Below are positions 6,737-8,971 of a stretch of 8,971 bases of DNA, one piece after another; within the stretch, counting starts at the first letter, position 1; each line of letters opens with the position of its first letter. The position numbers and the translations under genes are program-made. Source of the DNA: Paramuribaculum sp. (lineage in GTDB: Bacteria; Bacteroidota; Bacteroidia; Bacteroidales; Muribaculaceae); contig JAIDJZ010000065.1 of assembly GCA_029051965.1 (NCBI GenBank), forward strand, positions 1 to 8,971, read 5' to 3'. A model generated the notes under the pieces. The model searched no databases, was not told the origin of the DNA, and saw nothing but the letters and a program-made list of their open reading frames with translations.

Positions 6737-6750
6737 TGCCGACAGCCGTT
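6731..6750 (-). terminator. Hairpin immediately after the FKBP stop codon (possible terminator)
   Basis: A perfect 8-bp stem, AACGGCTG with CAGCCGTT, closes a 4-nt loop that reads TCGG on the transcribed strand. The stem begins at the last base of the FKBP stop codon. No U-tract follows, so it may stabilise or trim the 3' end of the OMP-queD-queE-FKBP transcript rather than terminate it by itself. It overlaps the upstream LytTR half-site. Confidence 0.5.
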
Positions 6751-7148
6751 CAGTTAACAGAGAGCAGCTCGATTTCAAAAATCAGAGTCGAGCCGCCGGG
6801 AATACCGGGCTGATTGAATTTGCCATAGCCCTGCTCGGCGGGAATGTAGATTTCCCACTTGTCTCCGACATGCATTTTCTGCAGAGCGATGATCCAGCCG
6901 GGTATCAGATCGCGCAGCCGGAAAGCCGGCGCAGTACCTCCCCGGCTACTGTCGAACGTCTTGCCGTTGATTGTCTTTCCTACATAGTGGGCCACGACCA
7001 CACTGCCGCGGTTAGGCGTCGGCGAGTTCTGATTTCCGCGTTTGATCTCCCGATATAAGATTCCTTTGTCAATTTCCCTGACACCGGGTTCCTGCGCTTT
7101 AGCTTTCAGCCATGCCCGGTTTCTGTCGATATATTCCTGTTTTGCCAT
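6750..7148 (-). CDS. FKBP-type peptidyl-prolyl cis-trans isomerase
   Basis: This 132-aa enzyme catalyses cis-trans isomerisation of peptide bonds before proline. An N-terminal helix-like extension (1 to about 27, MAKQEYIDRNRAWLKAKAQE) is followed by one FKBP domain. It carries the usual pocket residues: Tyr55 in VAHYVGKTINGKTFDSS, Phe65-Asp66, Phe76, Ile82 and Trp85 in LIPGWIIALQKM, Tyr108 in EQGYG, and Phe124 in STLIFEIELLSVN. No signal peptide is visible, so it is predicted to be cytoplasmic, unlike the many exported FKBPs of Bacteroidales. The start at 7146-7148 gives the typical MxKQEYI opening of this short family. It is the last gene of the cluster, 21 nt after queE. Its link to queuosine synthesis is not obvious and may be only co-transcription. 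Confidence 0.95.
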   Translation of the reverse strand: MAKQEYIDRNRAWLKAKAQEPGVREIDKGILYREIKRGNQNSPTPNRGSVVVAHYVGKTINGKTFDSSRGGTAPAFRLRDLIPGWIIALQKMHVGDKWEIYIPAEQGYGKFNQPGIPGGSTLIFEIELLSVN

Positions 7149-7169
7149 TTGATTTTTCCTCCGGTCCCG

Positions 7170-7742
7170 TCATGGGATATTGATAAGTTTATGAGTCTGA
7201 AGCGAGAGATTCCAGTCCGGATTATTCTTTACAAATTCGACTGCTGCCGCAATAATGTTGCGGTTACGCACTGAATCCTTGAAGTCACACGGCTGCACAT
7301 AATAAGTTTTAGCCGGAATCGACCGATAGCGATTCGGATCACACTCCTCGGAATCGAAAACAACCTTCAGCTCGTCAATATCTGTTGCCTTCACTGTTTC
7401 GACACTCCCCTTGGGAGAACATACCAGCCAGTCGACCGGTGCCGGAAGCGGATTTGTCCCGTTGGACTCAACGTGAATCCTATAGCCTCTTGAATGGAGC
7501 AGAGCGATGAAAGATGCGGTAATCTGCAAAGTCGGTTCTCCGCCAGTCAGAATGACTCTTTTTGCCGGATAGCGCTCAATATGCTCAACGATCTCTTCGC
7601 CTGTCATCTCAATGCCGCTGTCGTGGGATGTGTCACAGAATCCGCACCGGAGATTACACCCGGAGAATCTGACGAACACCGCAGGCGTTCCGGCATAGCG
7701 GCCTTCCCCCTGAAGCGAATAAAAAATCTCGTTAATCTTCAT
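7170..7742 (-). CDS. queE: 7-carboxy-7-deazaguanine synthase (radical SAM)
   Basis: This enzyme converts 6-carboxy-5,6,7,8-tetrahydropterin to 7-carboxy-7-deazaguanine, the second QueD/E/C step toward preQ0 and queuosine in tRNA. The family opening MKINEIFYSLQGEG is followed by the [4Fe-4S] motif CNLRCGFC (Cys29, Cys33, Cys36; canonical CX3CX2C), the SAM-binding TGGEP (66-70), VESNGT (91-96), CSPK (108-111), YVQP (148-151) and the C-terminal LQTHKLINIP. At 190 aa it is shorter than the 210-245 aa usual for characterised QueE proteins, but every recognisable motif is present, so it is a compact form rather than a fragment. The ATG lies 11 nt inside the end of queD, implying translational coupling to the enzyme that makes its substrate. 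Confidence 0.96.
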   Translation of the reverse strand: MKINEIFYSLQGEGRYAGTPAVFVRFSGCNLRCGFCDTSHDSGIEMTGEEIVEHIERYPAKRVILTGGEPTLQITASFIALLHSRGYRIHVESNGTNPLPAPVDWLVCSPKGSVETVKATDIDELKVVFDSEECDPNRYRSIPAKTYYVQPCDFKDSVRNRNIIAAAVEFVKNNPDWNLSLQTHKLINIP

Positions 7743-8070
7743 CCCTTATAAAAGTTGCGACATTTGCCTTACTCTCTTCCACATCTACCCGAAAGCAATT
7801 AGGTACCTGATCACAGATCCACCGCGCTATGTTCTCGGCAGTCGGATTGAACGGGAGCAACTCATTGAAGTTCCCATGATCAAGATAGTCATGGATTCTC
7901 GTCTTGATCTGAGTAAAGTCGACAACCATTCCGTCGGCATTCAGTTCCTTCGCTCGACAGTGGACAGTAACGATCCAGTTATGGCCGTGAAGGCTCGAAC
8001 ACTTGCTTTCGTATGAAAGTTCAAGCCGGTGACAGCCGGCTATCTCCATCTGCTTTGTAACGTAATACAT
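7732..8070 (-). CDS. queD: 6-carboxy-5,6,7,8-tetrahydropterin synthase (PTPS family)
   Basis: This enzyme converts 7,8-dihydroneopterin triphosphate to 6-carboxytetrahydropterin, the substrate of QueE. At 112 aa it has the small single-domain size of bacterial QueD. Zinc ligands His14 (AGCHRL), His28 and His30 (LHGHNW) are present, with the catalytic Cys24 in ESKCSSLHGHN. The downstream signatures are VVDF (49-52), LDHGNFNE (63-70), PTAENIARWI (76-85) and the VEESKANVATF end that supplies the pterin-binding glutamate. The CXXXHGHN pattern marks QueD rather than eukaryotic PTPS. The ATG at 8068-8070 is 9 nt after the stop of the outer-membrane gene, and the 3' end overlaps queE by 11 nt. QueC and QueF are not in this window. 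Confidence 0.96.
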   Translation of the reverse strand: MYYVTKQMEIAGCHRLELSYESKCSSLHGHNWIVTVHCRAKELNADGMVVDFTQIKTRIHDYLDHGNFNELLPFNPTAENIARWICDQVPNCFRVDVEESKANVATFIRDED

Positions 8071-8079
8071 AGGCCGGAC

Positions 8080-8754
8080 TTAGAAATTATACCCTAATGT
8101 AATGTCGAAAAGGTTTGAATGCATCTTCTGACGGCCCTGTGACTGATCACACATGCCGACAGCCCCGGAAATCGCACCATAGACCTTTTCACTGAATGTC
8201 GCACCGACACCGAATCGCCATTTTATATCAACGCGGTTCAGCGTTCCGTCACCACCATAGGCCGACGAAGTCGCACTGAACACACCTGCCTTGACATGGT
8301 TCTTTGCCGACAGTCCCAGATTAAACTCCGGACCAGTAAAGACCGATAAGGCGAACCCGGATAAAAGATCAAAGCGATAGCCTCCGACGACAGGCACTCT
8401 CAGCCCCCACATACGGGTTGACGCACCGGTACATTCGAATCCGATCGCAGCCGCACTTGAATTAAGCTCAGAATTGACAGCCGACTTGTTGAGTGAATAT
8501 GTATTGTAATACAACTCGACACCCGGCTCAAAATAGAAATTGTAGATTACTGGTACGTGATAGACAGCACCAAGCGAAAAACCGGAGCCGTTTCCATAGA
8601 GATCCTTCTTATATACATCATTGAGCTTAACGTCACCGGGAGCAGCAAGCTCATAGGAGAGACGCAGTCCCCAATAAGAGTCATTCCCTCCTGCTGCACG
8701 GCACGACAGAAGCGCGACAGCAGCTAATACCAAACTGATTGCAATTCTCTTCAT
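8080..8754 (-). CDS. Outer-membrane beta-barrel protein of unknown function
   Basis: This 224-aa predicted outer-membrane protein has an N-terminal signal peptide (MKRIAISLVLAAVALLSCRAAG). The rest has alternating beta-strand patterns with Gly/aromatic-rich turns (WGLRLSYEL, GFSLGAVYHVPVIYNFYFEPGVELYYNTYSL, WGLRVPVVGGYRFDLLSGFALSVFTGPEFNLGLS, WRFGVGATFSEKVYGAISGAVGM). It ends ITLGYNF; a terminal aromatic residue is the usual BAM assembly signal. This fits the small 8-10-strand barrel families common in Bacteroidota (PorT/OMP_b-brl-like), but no function can be assigned. The ATG at 8752-8754 is preferred over a TTG four codons upstream. Cys18 has only a poor lipobox (ALLSC), so a soluble signal-peptidase I cut is more likely. 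It is first in the cluster, 9 nt before queD, so it is probably co-transcribed with the queuosine genes. Confidence 0.85.
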   Translation of the reverse strand: MKRIAISLVLAAVALLSCRAAGGNDSYWGLRLSYELAAPGDVKLNDVYKKDLYGNGSGFSLGAVYHVPVIYNFYFEPGVELYYNTYSLNKSAVNSELNSSAAAIGFECTGASTRMWGLRVPVVGGYRFDLLSGFALSVFTGPEFNLGLSAKNHVKAGVFSATSSAYGGDGTLNRVDIKWRFGVGATFSEKVYGAISGAVGMCDQSQGRQKMHSNLFDITLGYNF

Positions 8755-8773
8755 AATAGTCTTCAATTATTTG

Positions 8774-8800
8774 AAAAAGGCATGACGAGACATCATGGCC
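8774..8800 (-). promoter_or_regulatory. Leader hairpin with T-run before the outer-membrane gene
   Basis: Read on the minus strand, GGCCATGA (8800-8793) pairs with TCATGCC (8785-8779) as a 7-bp stem with one bulged base and a 7-nt loop, followed directly by five T (8778-8774). This is a small intrinsic-terminator-like shape. It starts about where transcription should begin from the -7 box at 8806-8813, so it could act as a 5' stabilising hairpin or an attenuator. It does not resemble a preQ1 aptamer. Confidence 0.4.
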
Positions 8801-8805
8801 AAATG

Positions 8806-8837
8806 CAAATTTAAAAATAAATTCCGATGAAAAAAAG
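8806..8837 (-). promoter_or_regulatory. Predicted promoter of the OMP-queD-queE-FKBP cluster
   Basis: On the minus strand TAAATTTG (8806-8813) fits the Bacteroides -7 consensus TAnnTTTG perfectly. A T-rich stretch (seven T, 8830-8836) lies at the -33 distance, but the TTTG there is imperfect (TTTT or CTTT). The box is 51 nt before the ATG of the outer-membrane gene. It is the best promoter match in the window. Confidence 0.5.
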
Positions 8838-8892
8838 ACAATTGCTGAGATCTTGGCCAGAACGATGCAAAAACCGACAGGCACGGCAGTAT

Positions 8893-8935
8893 ATAAAATA
8901 GAAACGGCCCTGGTCGTTATGATCAGGGCCGTTTC
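8893..8935 (-). terminator. Intrinsic terminator of the rRNA operon
   Basis: A 15-bp stem with one G-U pair (8901-8915 with 8921-8935) closes a 5-nt loop (ATAAC on the transcribed strand). The core is GGCCCTG/CAGGGCC and the stem is followed by TATTTTAT (8900-8893). It lies a few bases beyond the 5S rRNA 3' end and fits termination of the upstream rRNA transcript, isolating the outer-membrane/queuosine cluster from it. Confidence 0.85.
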
Positions 8936-8942
8936 GTCGGTT

Positions 8943-8971
8943 AAGGGGGCGGTTACCTACTTTCCCGCTTT
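8943..8971 (-). rRNA. rrf: 5S ribosomal RNA, 3' end (partial)
   Basis: The minus strand from the right edge reads AAAGCGGGAAAGTAGGT followed by AACCGCCCCC, which matches the conserved 3' strand of bacterial 5S rRNA (GGGAGAGTAGG-type loop E/helix IV region followed by the helix I strand) in its Bacteroidales form. Only about 29 nt are inside the window and the exact 3' end, near 8943, is approximate. The strong terminator just beyond it supports the call. Confidence 0.8.

Noticed and set aside
8681..8884. 67-codon minus-strand frame beginning in the spacer before the outer-membrane gene
   Set aside because: It begins with GTG upstream of the only good promoter, lies beside the rRNA terminator and runs out of frame into the outer-membrane gene; Cys/Phe/Ser-rich with no recognisable feature.
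8755..8900. preQ1 riboswitch controlling the queuosine genes
   Set aside because: The spacer has no compact aptamer stem with an A-rich pseudoknot tail of the preQ1-I type, and only 9 nt separate the outer-membrane gene from queD, leaving no room for one there.
1..8971. CRISPR array, insertion sequence, phage or toxin-antitoxin module
   Set aside because: No spaced direct-repeat array, transposase, integrase, terminal inverted repeats or small toxin-like gene pair is visible; the window is nearly filled by ordinary chromosomal genes.

Overview
The window looks like chromosomal DNA of a member of the Bacteroidota, most likely order Bacteroidales. The signs are a 5S rRNA 3' end of Bacteroidales type, promoter-like boxes of the Bacteroides TAnnTTTG class, no Shine-Dalgarno sequences before the starts, and protein families typical of gut Bacteroidales: a four-TM LytS-like kinase with a LytTR regulator, a short cytoplasmic FKBP, and an adjacent QueD/QueE pair. 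Base composition looks balanced across the genes and falls to AT-rich in the spacers. I see no mobile element, CRISPR array, tRNA or phage gene.

Layout. Apart from a possible gene end at the extreme left (2-88, plus strand), everything reads on the minus strand, so transcription runs from right to left. From the right there is the 3' end of a 5S rRNA (8943-8971) with a strong terminator, then a spacer with a promoter and a leader hairpin. Next is a four-gene cluster: outer-membrane beta-barrel protein, queD, queE and an FKBP-type prolyl isomerase (8754 down to 6750). After a 103-nt spacer comes a six-gene cluster: sensor kinase, LytTR response regulator, TolC-like channel, MacA-like lipoprotein adaptor, ABC ATPase and MacB/FtsX-type permease (6646 down to 135).

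How they work together. The six-gene cluster encodes a complete tripartite ABC efflux pump spanning both membranes together with its own two-component switch. The main observation is a shared regulatory layout in front of the kinase gene and again in front of the channel gene. Each spacer has two directly repeated half-sites containing GTTNGT, 21 nt apart start to start as expected for LytTR operators, then exactly 33 nt, then a T(A/T)AATT(C/T)G box, then 18-19 nt to the ATG. This predicts that the regulator activates both its own kinase-regulator transcript and the pump transcript from two matched promoters. The pump substrate cannot be read from the sequence. The other cluster makes the 7-deazaguanine precursor of queuosine (QueD and QueE steps) and is headed, unexpectedly, by an uncharacterised outer-membrane barrel.
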